Source: Alphaproteobacteria bacterium
GTDB taxonomy: Bacteria > Pseudomonadota > Alphaproteobacteria > CAAGCB01 > CAG-977
DNA length: 13,403 nucleotides
Reading direction: 5' to 3'
NCBI GenBank assembly: GCA_021639925.1
Contig: JAJXEL010000046.1
Coordinates: 661 to 14,063 of the forward strand
Shown one piece after another: positions 4,715-11,911 of the stretch. Every line of letters begins with the position of its first letter. The first letter of the stretch is position 1. The notes beneath the pieces are model-generated. The model worked only from the letters and a program-made list of their open reading frames with translations, made no database searches and had not been told where the DNA came from. A program made the position numbers and the translations under genes.

Positions 4715-6811
4715 TTAACCGTTATCCAAAAACGACCGCAGCTTTCTTGAACGGCTCGGGTGTTTTAATTTACGCAACGCTTTGGCTTCAATCTGCCGGA
4801 TACGTTCGCGGGTCACGGAAAACTGCTGGCCGACTTCTTCTAAAGTATGGTCCGTATTCATACCGATTCCGAAACGCATTCTTAAAACGCGTTCTTCACG
4901 CGGCGTCAGGCTGGACAATACCGCCGTGCACGTCGCGCGCAGGTTTGTCTGAATGGCCGCGTCCAACGGCTGGACAACGTTTCTGTCTTCGATAAAATCG
5001 CCTAAATGGCTGTCTTCTTCGTCGCCGACCGGCGTTTCCAAAGAAATCGGTTCCTTGGCAATTTTTAAGACTTTACGCACTTTTTCCAAAGGCATTGTCA
5101 GCTTTTCCGCCAATTCTTCCGGCGTCGGTTCGCGCCCGATTTCATGCAGCATCTGACGGCTGGTCCGCACCAGTTTGTTGATCGTTTCGATCATATGTAC
5201 CGGAATACGGATCGTACGCGCCTGATCCGCGATGGAACGCGTGATCGCCTGGCGGATCCACCAGGTCGCGTACGTTGAAAACTTATACCCGCGGCGGTAT
5301 TCGAATTTATCCACCGCTTTCATCAAGCCGATGTTGCCTTCCTGGATTAAATCCAAAAACTGCAATCCGCGGTTCGTGTATTTTTTGGCAATCGAAATAA
5401 CCAAACGCAGGTTGGCTTCGATCATTTCCTTTTTCGCGCGGCTGGATTCCTGTTCGCCCTTTTTGACCATAGAACAAATCCGGCGGTATTCGAAAATCGG
5501 CATGCCGATTTCTTCGGCCATGGAAGAAACCGCATTCTGAATATCGGATATTTCATGAGCATATTTTTCCGTAAATGTTTTCCATGCCTTGCCGGTCGTT
5601 TTTTGAATCCAGTTTGAATCGAATTCGGATTCTTTATACGCTTCCAGGAAATCTTCGCGTTTAATGCGGCAGCTGATCGCCATACGCAGCATTTTGCCTT
5701 CCAGAGTCATTAAACGTTTATTGTATTCGTTCAGTTGGTCAACCAGCATTTCAATACGGGCGGGGTTCAGCTGAACGCCTTCCATTAACGAAACCAGTTC
5801 CTGTTTGATTTTTTCGAATTTCTTTTCGGTTGCGGCGGGAACGGGTTTGGCCGTTCTGATACAGGCCAGACGCTGATCCTGGACTTTTTTCAGCTTCTGA
5901 TGCATGGATAAAATCTGGTCGAATTGTTCCAGCACCTGCGGCATCAAAGACTGTTCCATCTGCGCCAGAGAAACGGACGGAGAATCGTCTTCCCCCGCGT
6001 CTTCTTCGTCGCCGGTGTCTTCTTCAGAGGTTTCTTCTTCCTCTTCTTCCGCGTCGTCTTCGTATTCTTCGCCGTCTTCTTCGTCGTCTATGTCGGAATC
6101 TTCGGATTCATCATATTCTTCGTCAGATTCTTCTTCGTCGTATTCTTCATAGTCTTCTTCTTCGTCCTTTTCCGCGGCGTTATCCGGCACGGCCTGGACG
6201 ACAGAACTTTCTTCGGCCATGACGGCGGCCGAAGGCAGAGAAGTTGCCAAAGACAAAGCCGGTGCGTCTTCGTCCGATCCGTAAGTCGCGTCCAGATCAA
6301 TAATGTCGCGCAGCAGCATTTTCCCGGAAATCAAAGCGTTGTGCCAGCCGCTTAACGCCTTGATCGTCAAAGCGCTTTCGCATAAACCGCCGATCATTAA
6401 ATCGCGTCCGGCTTCGATCCGTTTGGCGATGGCTATTTCGCCTTCGCGGGACAACAGCTCGACCGCCCCCATTTCGCGCAGGTACATGCGCACGGGGTCG
6501 TCCGTGCGGCTGACTTCGGTTTCGTCAAGTTTAAAACCGTCGTCTTCTTCGCTTTCGGCCGGTTCTTCTTCGGCTTCGTCGTTTTCGATCAGGTTAATTC
6601 CCATATCGGAAATCATCGCCATAACGTCTTCGATTTGTTCGGACGATTCCTTTTCGGGCGGCAAAGCGCCGTTTAATTCGTCAACGGTAATGTATCCGCG
6701 ACTTTTTCCTTTGTTCAACAGCTTTTTAAGAGAAGCGCTGAGAGAATCCAACAAAGCGTCTTCTGTATTGTCTGTCGGATTGATTTCTTCATCGGCACTG
6801 GAAGTAGTCAT
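4715..6811 (-). CDS. rpoD: RNA polymerase primary sigma factor RpoD (sigma-70) with acidic insert
   Basis: The product is a 698-residue housekeeping sigma factor that directs core RNA polymerase to promoters. Region 1.1 is at about residues 15-75, and region 1.2 starts at DDPVRMYLREMG (104-115). A long non-conserved region follows, with a second conserved part at about 280-450. Region 2 spans 465-545 with LDLIQEGNIGLMKAVDKF and the -10 recognition stretch YKFSTYATWWIRQAITR. Region 3 is at 546-620, and region 4 is at 633-690 with LTPREERVLRMRFG and the helix-turn-helix VTRERIRQIEAKALRKLKHP. Residues 214-277 (5981-6172) are almost entirely Asp/Glu with some Ser/Tyr, which is unusual. An AAGG lies about 11 bases before ATG 6811. 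It is the third gene of yqeY-dnaG-rpoD and also has a promoter of its own at 6887-6915. Confidence 0.98.
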   Translation of the reverse strand: MTTSSADEEINPTDNTEDALLDSLSASLKKLLNKGKSRGYITVDELNGALPPEKESSEQIEDVMAMISDMGINLIENDEAEEEPAESEEDDGFKLDETEVSRTDDPVRMYLREMGAVELLSREGEIAIAKRIEAGRDLMIGGLCESALTIKALSGWHNALISGKMLLRDIIDLDATYGSDEDAPALSLATSLPSAAVMAEESSVVQAVPDNAAEKDEEEDYEEYDEEESDEEYDESEDSDIDDEEDGEEYEDDAEEEEEETSEEDTGDEEDAGEDDSPSVSLAQMEQSLMPQVLEQFDQILSMHQKLKKVQDQRLACIRTAKPVPAATEKKFEKIKQELVSLMEGVQLNPARIEMLVDQLNEYNKRLMTLEGKMLRMAISCRIKREDFLEAYKESEFDSNWIQKTTGKAWKTFTEKYAHEISDIQNAVSSMAEEIGMPIFEYRRICSMVKKGEQESSRAKKEMIEANLRLVISIAKKYTNRGLQFLDLIQEGNIGLMKAVDKFEYRRGYKFSTYATWWIRQAITRSIADQARTIRIPVHMIETINKLVRTSRQMLHEIGREPTPEELAEKLTMPLEKVRKVLKIAKEPISLETPVGDEEDSHLGDFIEDRNVVQPLDAAIQTNLRATCTAVLSSLTPREERVLRMRFGIGMNTDHTLEEVGQQFSVTRERIRQIEAKALRKLKHPSRSRKLRSFLDNG

Positions 6812-6886
6812 ATAAAATAGCCTTTACCTCTGTTGCGAAAAAACGCACGCAAAACACCTCCGGAAATACTCCGGTCAATTCTGCAC

Positions 6887-6915
6887 TTTTTATGTTTTTG
6901 CCAAAGATTTGTCAA
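6887..6915 (-). promoter_or_regulatory. Internal promoter for rpoD
   Basis: On the minus strand a perfect TTGACA -35 box (6915-6910), 17-base spacer and TAAAAA -10 box (6892-6887) lie in the 129-bp gap between dnaG and rpoD. The resulting leader of about 70 nt contains a CCGGA/TCCGG hairpin at 6860-6874. Confidence 0.65.
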
Positions 6916-6940
6916 CAAATAAATAAGAAGGACAGGCTGT

Positions 6941-8737
6941 TTATGCAAGATCCTTTTCTTCTTTCAGCAGATTTTGGTATTTTTCCCATAATTGTCCGGC
7001 TTCGTCTTCGCCGGCTGCGGCGATTTTTTCGGCCAAAGCCTGCAATTCGGAACGCAGCGCTTTTTTACGCATGCCGGATAACAGCAAAACGATACCTTCG
7101 CGCGCTTCCTGCGGCAAAGGATTCTTTCTGTTCAGCATTTCCAGTTCGGCCGACAAAAGGTCGTAAATGCCGGCCTGCGCGGTTGTATGCAGATGCTCTT
7201 TTAACCGTTCGGCCGTTATGTCCGGGTCGGCGGCCAGAGCTTCCACAAGGTTTTCCAGAATTTCATCAAACCGGGGAATCGGCGTTTTCCATTCTGCCAG
7301 GTCTTCCAGAAAATCGGCGGCGACGTCGGGATACAGCAGCAAATACGCCAGCAGCATACGGGTTTCGTCTCGATCCGGCAGCAGGGAAGGGTGGCTGATC
7401 CCGGGGACGGCGGCGCGTTTTGAATACGGCCTGCGCGGCAGGAAAGAACCGTCGGCATTGTTTTTATAAGGAGAAGTTATTTCCCATAAAGCGGTTTTAA
7501 ATTCCTGCCGGTAAAAATTTTTAACGGCGGGATCTTTGATTTTTTCCAGACATTCTTCAATGTCTTTGCCCAGTCCCGCCTTGCGTTCCGGCGTGTCCAA
7601 AGACCGGTTTGCCAGCAGCATCTGCCACAGCTGTTTAAACAAAGGCCTGTATTGTGTCTGCAAAAAATTTTCAAACGAAGATTTGCCGTGTTCTTTGATA
7701 TATTCGTCCGGATCCAGATCGTCGGGCAGGGTAATAAAACGCAGGGAATACCCCGGTTTTAACAAAGGCAGCACTCTGTCCGCCGCCCGCGAAGCCGCGC
7801 GCTGCCCCGCGCCGTCGCCGTCAAAACAGCATAAAGGTTCGGGCGCATACCGCCACAACAGCTGTATCTGGCGTTCCGTCATCGCCGTACCCAAAGGCGC
7901 GACCGCCCGCGTAATTCCCGCCGCGGCCATGGCAATCACGTCCATATAACCTTCGACGACGATGATTTCCTGCATTTTCCGCGCCTGTTCGCCCGACAGG
8001 TGCAAGGCGTACAGATTGTCGCCTTTGGAAAAAACGGGCGTGTCGGGGGAATTCAGATACTTCGGTTCGCCGTCGTCCAGAACCCGCCCGCCGAACGCGA
8101 TTATTTTTCCGCGCCTGTCCGCAATCGGAAACATGACCCGGTTTCTGAAATAATCGTACGGCGATTCGCCGTTGTCCGGGCGGATCAGCAATCCGGCTTC
8201 GATTAAAACGTTTTCGTCAAATCCCGCGCGGGCCATATACGCTTTCAACGCGTTCCCGGGGGGTGAAAAACCCAGCCGGAACCGTTTGATGATTTCTTCG
8301 TTTAACCCGCGGCGCTGCAAATAATACAGCCCCGGCCGGCCGGCCGGCTTTTGCAGTTGTTCTTCAAAAAATTTACAAGCGGCTTCCAGCGCTTCGGACA
8401 AGCCGGTTTTTTTGCGTTCGCGTTCATAGTCCTGCGGCGAAGCCTGCGGCATTTCCATACCGGCCTGTCGCGCCAGGTATTCAACCGATTCAAGAAACGT
8501 CATTCCCAGAATTTTCTGAACGAAATCAAATACGTTTCCATGCGCGCCGCACCCGAAACAATGATAATAATCCCTTTCGTCGCTGACGGAAAAAGAAGCG
8601 GTTTTTTCATGATGAAACGGGCAGCACCCCCAATATTCGCTGCCGCGCCGTTTCAGTTTGACGGTCTGGCCGACGACGCCGACAATTGACGTGCGGTTGC
8701 GGACTTCCTGAATAAAGGAGGGAGGAACAATCGGCAT
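6941..8737 (-). CDS. dnaG: DNA primase DnaG
   Basis: A 598-residue primase that lays down RNA primers at the replication fork. The N-terminal CHC2 zinc ribbon is C39-x2-H42...C60-x2-C63. The RNAP-like core follows, with the Toprim signatures VEGYMDVIAM (EGYMD at 262-266), FDGDGAGQRA (305-314) and DPDEY (342-346) that bind catalytic metal. The helical C-terminal part (about 440-598) should be the DnaB-interaction region. Length is normal. The start at 8737 (MPIVPPSFI) matches known primase N termini. A longer frame to 8809 would overlap yqeY by 65 bp. No Shine-Dalgarno is visible before this ATG, only A-rich sequence 7 bases after the yqeY stop, so translation probably depends on coupling. Confidence 0.97.
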   Translation of the reverse strand: MPIVPPSFIQEVRNRTSIVGVVGQTVKLKRRGSEYWGCCPFHHEKTASFSVSDERDYYHCFGCGAHGNVFDFVQKILGMTFLESVEYLARQAGMEMPQASPQDYERERKKTGLSEALEAACKFFEEQLQKPAGRPGLYYLQRRGLNEEIIKRFRLGFSPPGNALKAYMARAGFDENVLIEAGLLIRPDNGESPYDYFRNRVMFPIADRRGKIIAFGGRVLDDGEPKYLNSPDTPVFSKGDNLYALHLSGEQARKMQEIIVVEGYMDVIAMAAAGITRAVAPLGTAMTERQIQLLWRYAPEPLCCFDGDGAGQRAASRAADRVLPLLKPGYSLRFITLPDDLDPDEYIKEHGKSSFENFLQTQYRPLFKQLWQMLLANRSLDTPERKAGLGKDIEECLEKIKDPAVKNFYRQEFKTALWEITSPYKNNADGSFLPRRPYSKRAAVPGISHPSLLPDRDETRMLLAYLLLYPDVAADFLEDLAEWKTPIPRFDEILENLVEALAADPDITAERLKEHLHTTAQAGIYDLLSAELEMLNRKNPLPQEAREGIVLLLSGMRKKALRSELQALAEKIAAAGEDEAGQLWEKYQNLLKEEKDLA

Positions 8738-8744
8738 TTGTTTT

Positions 8745-9206
8745 TTATTTTGCGGCCAGAATTGTTTTGACGATAACCGACGCCTGGCCGAAATCCATCT
8801 GGCCGGCAAAGCGTTCGCGCAAAGCCGCCATGACTTTGCCCATGTCTTTTAATCCCGCCGCGCCGGTCGTTTTGATAACGTCTTCGACGGCGGCCTTTGT
8901 CTGCGCTTCGTCCATCTGTTTGGGCAGGAAAGACTGGATAATGTCGATTTCGCTTTGTTCGCTGTCGACCAGATCCTGTCTGCCGCCTTTGGCGTACAAA
9001 GCGACGCTGTCTTTACGCTGTTTGATCATGGACTGCAGCAGCTGCAAAATGTCGTCGTTGGTGATAACGCCGTCTTTGCTGGTGCCGCGCGAAGCGATGT
9101 CGCGGTCTTTGATCGCCGCCAAAATCAGGCGGATTGTTGAAATTTTATGGGTGTCTTTTTCCATCATCGCCGTTTTCAAAGCGGCCTTTAACTGTTCGCG
9201 CAGCAT
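8745..9206 (-). CDS. yqeY: GatB/YqeY domain-containing protein
   Basis: The 153-residue protein matches the stand-alone YqeY family, related to the tail domain of GatB in the amidotransferase that makes Gln-tRNA. Its own function is not well defined; a role with tRNA is assumed. Typical features are LREQLKAALKTAMMEKD at the N terminus, TIRLILAAIKDRDI, SMIKQRKDSVALY, EIDIIQSFLPKQM and a C-terminal MGKVMAALRERFAGQMD. The start at 9206 has a clear AAGGAG 7 bases upstream; the 25 extra codons upstream in frame lack family similarity and overlap the promoter region. It is first in the yqeY-dnaG-rpoD series, a gene order common in alphaproteobacteria. Confidence 0.92.
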   Translation of the reverse strand: MLREQLKAALKTAMMEKDTHKISTIRLILAAIKDRDIASRGTSKDGVITNDDILQLLQSMIKQRKDSVALYAKGGRQDLVDSEQSEIDIIQSFLPKQMDEAQTKAAVEDVIKTTGAAGLKDMGKVMAALRERFAGQMDFGQASVIVKTILAAK

Positions 9207-9301
9207 GAAAATACTCCTTAAGTTTAAGATCCTGCGTATTAAATCTTTTGCCATAAAACACCGTTTTTTCTTTTTTGGCAAGCTGATGTTTTTGATAACG
9301 C

Positions 9302-9330
9302 TTGAAGAAAAAAAACAAGCCCTGTATGAT
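9302..9330 (+). promoter_or_regulatory. Promoter of the greA operon
   Basis: A TTGAAG -35 box (9302-9307), a 17-base spacer and a TATGAT -10 box (9325-9330) give a strong sigma-70 match. The start should be near 9337, leaving a leader of about 75 nt. The gap 9207-9411 is the divergent promoter region for yqeY and greA; I could not assign a convincing yqeY promoter in it. Confidence 0.65.
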
Positions 9331-9411
9331 ATCAGTCGCGATAAAAAAGCTTTTTCGGCTAAATAGCTTAAAGAGTTGTTTTTTTGTTGTTTTTAAAAAG
9401 GAATTGACCAA

Positions 9412-9885
9412 ATGCAAAAAGTGCCTATGACGAAAAAAGGGGCTGAACGCCTGCAAAAAGAATTAAAAAATTTAAAGGTTGTCGAACGTCCGGCGATTAT
9501 TGCGGCGATTGCGGAAGCGCGGGCGCACGGCGATTTGTCTGAAAACGCGGAATATCATGCCGCCCGTGAAAAACAAAGCTTTATCGAAGGGCGTATTCAG
9601 GAACTGGAATACGCGGTTTCCTGCGCCGAAGTTATTGATACCGCCGCGCTTAAAGGCGACAAAGTCGTTTTCGGGGCCACCGTTTTGCTGATGGACGAAG
9701 ATACCGAAGTCGAACAGACCTACCAGATTGTCGGACAGTACGAAGCCGATCTGGAACACGGTCTGTTTTCCATTCAGTCGCCGCTGGCCCGCGCGCTGAT
9801 CGGGAAATCCGTCGGCGACAGCGTCGAAGTCGCTTCGCCCAAAGGCGGCAAGTCTTATGAAATTTTAAATGTGGAATACGTTTAG
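9412..9885 (+). CDS. greA: Transcription elongation factor GreA
   Basis: This is a 157-residue GreA, which enters the secondary channel of RNA polymerase and stimulates cleavage of backtracked RNA. The N-terminal coiled coil (about residues 1-75) carries the tip motif HGDLSENAEYHAARE with the acidic pair D41 and E44. The C-terminal FKBP-like domain (about 83-157) ends in GGKSYEILNVEYV, and ARALIGKSVGDSVEV is also characteristic. AAAAGGAA lies about 8 bases before ATG 9412. It leads an operon in which two mlaD-like genes and a DUF2155 gene follow with gaps of 3 bp, a 4-bp overlap and 4 bp. No terminator separates greA from the envelope genes. Confidence 0.97.
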   Translation: MQKVPMTKKGAERLQKELKNLKVVERPAIIAAIAEARAHGDLSENAEYHAAREKQSFIEGRIQELEYAVSCAEVIDTAALKGDKVVFGATVLLMDEDTEVEQTYQIVGQYEADLEHGLFSIQSPLARALIGKSVGDSVEVASPKGGKSYEILNVEYV

Positions 9886-9888
9886 CCG

Positions 9889-10377
9889 ATGAAGTCAGAA
9901 ACAAAAGAACTGGTTGCCGGGGCGCTGACATTTTTCGCGGCGGTCGTTGTTTTTTACCTGATCGGGGCGACGTCCGCCATACGCGGCGTATCCGATACAT
10001 ATACGTTGTCCGCACGTTTTAACCAGACCGAAGGCCTGATCGCCGGCAGCGACGTCCGCCTGGCGGGAATCAAGGTCGGCCGGGTCGTTTCGCAGAAACT
10101 GGACGATTATTACGGCGTTGTGGTAACCTTTTCTTTGCCAAAGGATATTCGGCTGCCCGAAGACAGCGGCGCCGCCGTCCAGTCGTCCGGCTTGATCGGG
10201 ACAAAGTATATCGAACTGCAGCCCGGCGGGGCCGAAGACATGCTGCAAGAGGGTGGATTTATTGAATTTACGCAGGATTCGCCCAACCTGCAAAATCTGC
10301 TGGACAAAGTGATTTCAATGGCCAAAGCCAACCGCAAAAAAACAAAGGTCAATAATTTGACAGAGGTTAAAAAATGA
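9889..10377 (+). CDS. MlaD/MCE-domain lipid-transport protein, first of a tandem pair
   Basis: The 162-residue protein has one N-terminal membrane segment (about residues 11-27) and a single periplasmic MCE domain (about 38-115) with the family core GLIAGSDVRLAGIKVGRV, RLPEDSGAAVQSSGLIGTKYIELQPG. MlaD forms a hexameric ring on the MlaFEDB ABC transporter that moves phospholipids between the inner and outer membranes. No mlaE, mlaF, mlaB or mlaC is in the window. It follows greA by 3 bp, and its ATG overlaps nothing; a weak GGAA lies within the greA end. Its stop overlaps the next mlaD-like start by ATGA. Confidence 0.9.
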   Translation: MKSETKELVAGALTFFAAVVVFYLIGATSAIRGVSDTYTLSARFNQTEGLIAGSDVRLAGIKVGRVVSQKLDDYYGVVVTFSLPKDIRLPEDSGAAVQSSGLIGTKYIELQPGGAEDMLQEGGFIEFTQDSPNLQNLLDKVISMAKANRKKTKVNNLTEVKK

Positions 10378-10823
10378 AAAAAAGCCCGATTGAAACGGTA
10401 TTAGGAATTCTGGTTATTCTGGTAGCGGTTTTTTTTGTTCATTTCGCCGCGAACAAAATCGACGCGCGCCCGCAGCAGGGATATGAATTAACCGCGGTGT
10501 TCACCCGGTCCGGAGGATTGGAAAGCGGCAACGATATCCGCATCAGCGGGATCAAGGTCGGTTCTGTCGTCGGACTGGATTTAACGCCGGATTATACGGC
10601 AAAAGTGACAATGAATATCCGCCAAGACGTTCGGCTGCCTTCTGATACGACGGCCGTCGTGACGGCGGACGGTCTGATGGGCGGCACGTTTGTCCAGCTG
10701 GAACCCGGAAAATCAAAGGATATTTTAAAAGGCGGCGATAAAATCGTTAAAACAAAGGATTTCCGTTCATTGGAAGACATGGTTGGCGAAGTCATTTTTT
10801 TAGCTACGGGAAAAGAAGATTAA
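10374..10823 (+). CDS. mlaD: MlaD/MCE-domain lipid-transport protein, second of the pair
   Basis: The 149-residue protein has the same plan: membrane segment at about residues 7-25, MCE domain at about 36-110 with GLESGNDIRISGIKVGSVVG, RLPSDTTAVVTADGLMGGTFVQLEPG, and a short C-terminal tail. It is clearly a paralogue of the preceding protein, sharing the DVR/DIR-x-x-GIKVG core and the GL-G-x-x-Q/E-LxPG region, but diverged along most of its length. The symbol is given because its C-terminal SLEDMVGEVIFLATG resembles canonical alphaproteobacterial MlaD proteins. Translational coupling (ATGA) to the first copy suggests equimolar synthesis, so a mixed ring is possible (inference). Confidence 0.88.
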   Translation: MKKSPIETVLGILVILVAVFFVHFAANKIDARPQQGYELTAVFTRSGGLESGNDIRISGIKVGSVVGLDLTPDYTAKVTMNIRQDVRLPSDTTAVVTADGLMGGTFVQLEPGKSKDILKGGDKIVKTKDFRSLEDMVGEVIFLATGKED

Positions 10824-10827
10824 ACGC

Positions 10828-11850
10828 ATGAAAAAAACATTTCTGACAATCGGTTTGGCCGGTCTTTTATCCTTTTCGTTTTCTTCCGTACGGGCGGAAG
10901 ACATTTCTTACGGGCAGGTCGTTCTGCGCGGGCTGGACAAGATTACGGGCCGTTTAAGCACAATGACGGTGAACGTCGGCGAAAAAACGACGTTCGGCGC
11001 TTTGGATATTTACGCGCGCGTCTGTTATGCGCACCCGCCCGAAGAAACGCCCGAAAACGCCGCTTTTTTAGATATTGTCGAAAAAAAAGAAGAAGGACAG
11101 CTGAAACTGTTTTCAGGCTGGATGTTTTCTTCCTCGCCGGCTTTGTCGGCAATGGATCACGCCGTCTATGACGTATGGGTCATTAAATGTCAGGGCGATC
11201 AGGTTCCCCCGCCCGCGCCGGAACCGTTGGTTTTGGAAAATCCGATTGAGGTCAAGCCCGTTCAGCCGAAATTGAAAATTATCTGGGACGAAGAAAAACA
11301 GGCTGTTGAAAATGCTCCGTCCGCCGCGCAGGAAAAACCGGTTGATCCCGAAAATACGGATTCGGAAATGACGCCCGTTTCCGCGCAGGACGTTCAGGAA
11401 ACGGAATCAATCGTTATTCATGTTGAACAGCCTCAACAAGAACAAAATCGGCCGACGGTTATTTTTGGGCAAGAAGGAAAAGATGTTGATCCTAATGCCG
11501 GACAAAATCAGGAATTCAGATTGATTCCGATTGAAGAAACACCTTCTGAAGAAGAAATTTTGCCTGAAAACGCAAATGAAGAAGGCGTTGTCTTTGAAGA
11601 TAATTTTGAAGAAATGACACAGGATTCAAATTCAGATATGATTTCGCATCCAAATCCGAATGTGCAGACCATGTCAGAGCCAAATACTCAAATATCTTCC
11701 GAAATTGAGATTGTTCCGACTCAACAGGATTTTATAGGGCCGGAGAAAATAACAGAGGAAAAACAACAAGAAGAAAAAACGTTGTTTTCCGAAGAATCTG
11801 AAACAATGGAAAAAGCGATTTTTTCAACGGATGAAGATTTTGAAGAATAA
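10828..11850 (+). CDS. Secreted DUF2155 protein with long acidic tail
   Basis: The 340-residue product starts with a signal peptide (residues 1-23, cleavage after VRA). Residues about 28-125 match DUF2155, an alphaproteobacterial domain of unknown function: VVLRGLDKITGRLSTMTVNVG, LDIYARVCY, LFSGWMFSSSPALSAMDHAVYDVWVIKC. C66 and C121 could form a disulfide. After a proline stretch (126-133) comes about 200 residues of Glu/Gln/Pro/Ser-rich, probably disordered sequence, much longer than usual for the family. Codon use becomes more A-rich in this tail. It sits 4 bp after the second mlaD-like gene, a known alphaproteobacterial neighbourhood, which suggests an envelope role. ATG 10828 is preceded by a purine-rich AAAAGAAGA. 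Confidence 0.85.
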   Translation: MKKTFLTIGLAGLLSFSFSSVRAEDISYGQVVLRGLDKITGRLSTMTVNVGEKTTFGALDIYARVCYAHPPEETPENAAFLDIVEKKEEGQLKLFSGWMFSSSPALSAMDHAVYDVWVIKCQGDQVPPPAPEPLVLENPIEVKPVQPKLKIIWDEEKQAVENAPSAAQEKPVDPENTDSEMTPVSAQDVQETESIVIHVEQPQQEQNRPTVIFGQEGKDVDPNAGQNQEFRLIPIEETPSEEEILPENANEEGVVFEDNFEEMTQDSNSDMISHPNPNVQTMSEPNTQISSEIEIVPTQQDFIGPEKITEEKQQEEKTLFSEESETMEKAIFSTDEDFEE

Positions 11851-11858
11851 GTCATTGT

Positions 11859-11889
11859 AAAAAAAGCCCCCCGATAATGTCTCGGGGGG
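11859..11889. terminator. Intrinsic terminator between convergent DUF2155 and Cys-rich genes
   Basis: An 8-bp stem (11867-11874 with 11882-11889, six C-G pairs) has a 7-base loop. On the minus strand it is followed by a C and then T7, so it is a good terminator for the Cys-rich gene. On the plus strand the T run (ATTTCTTTATC) is interrupted, so termination of the greA operon there should be weaker. Confidence 0.85.
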
Positions 11890-11911
11890 ATTTCTTTATC
11901 AGGTTGTCAGA

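Noticed and set aside
5904..6355. Long plus-strand open frames opposite the rpoD acidic region (Ser-rich and Phe/Val-rich)
   Set aside because: They are the antisense reading of GAA/GAC-rich codons in rpoD, have extreme low-complexity composition and no ribosome site.
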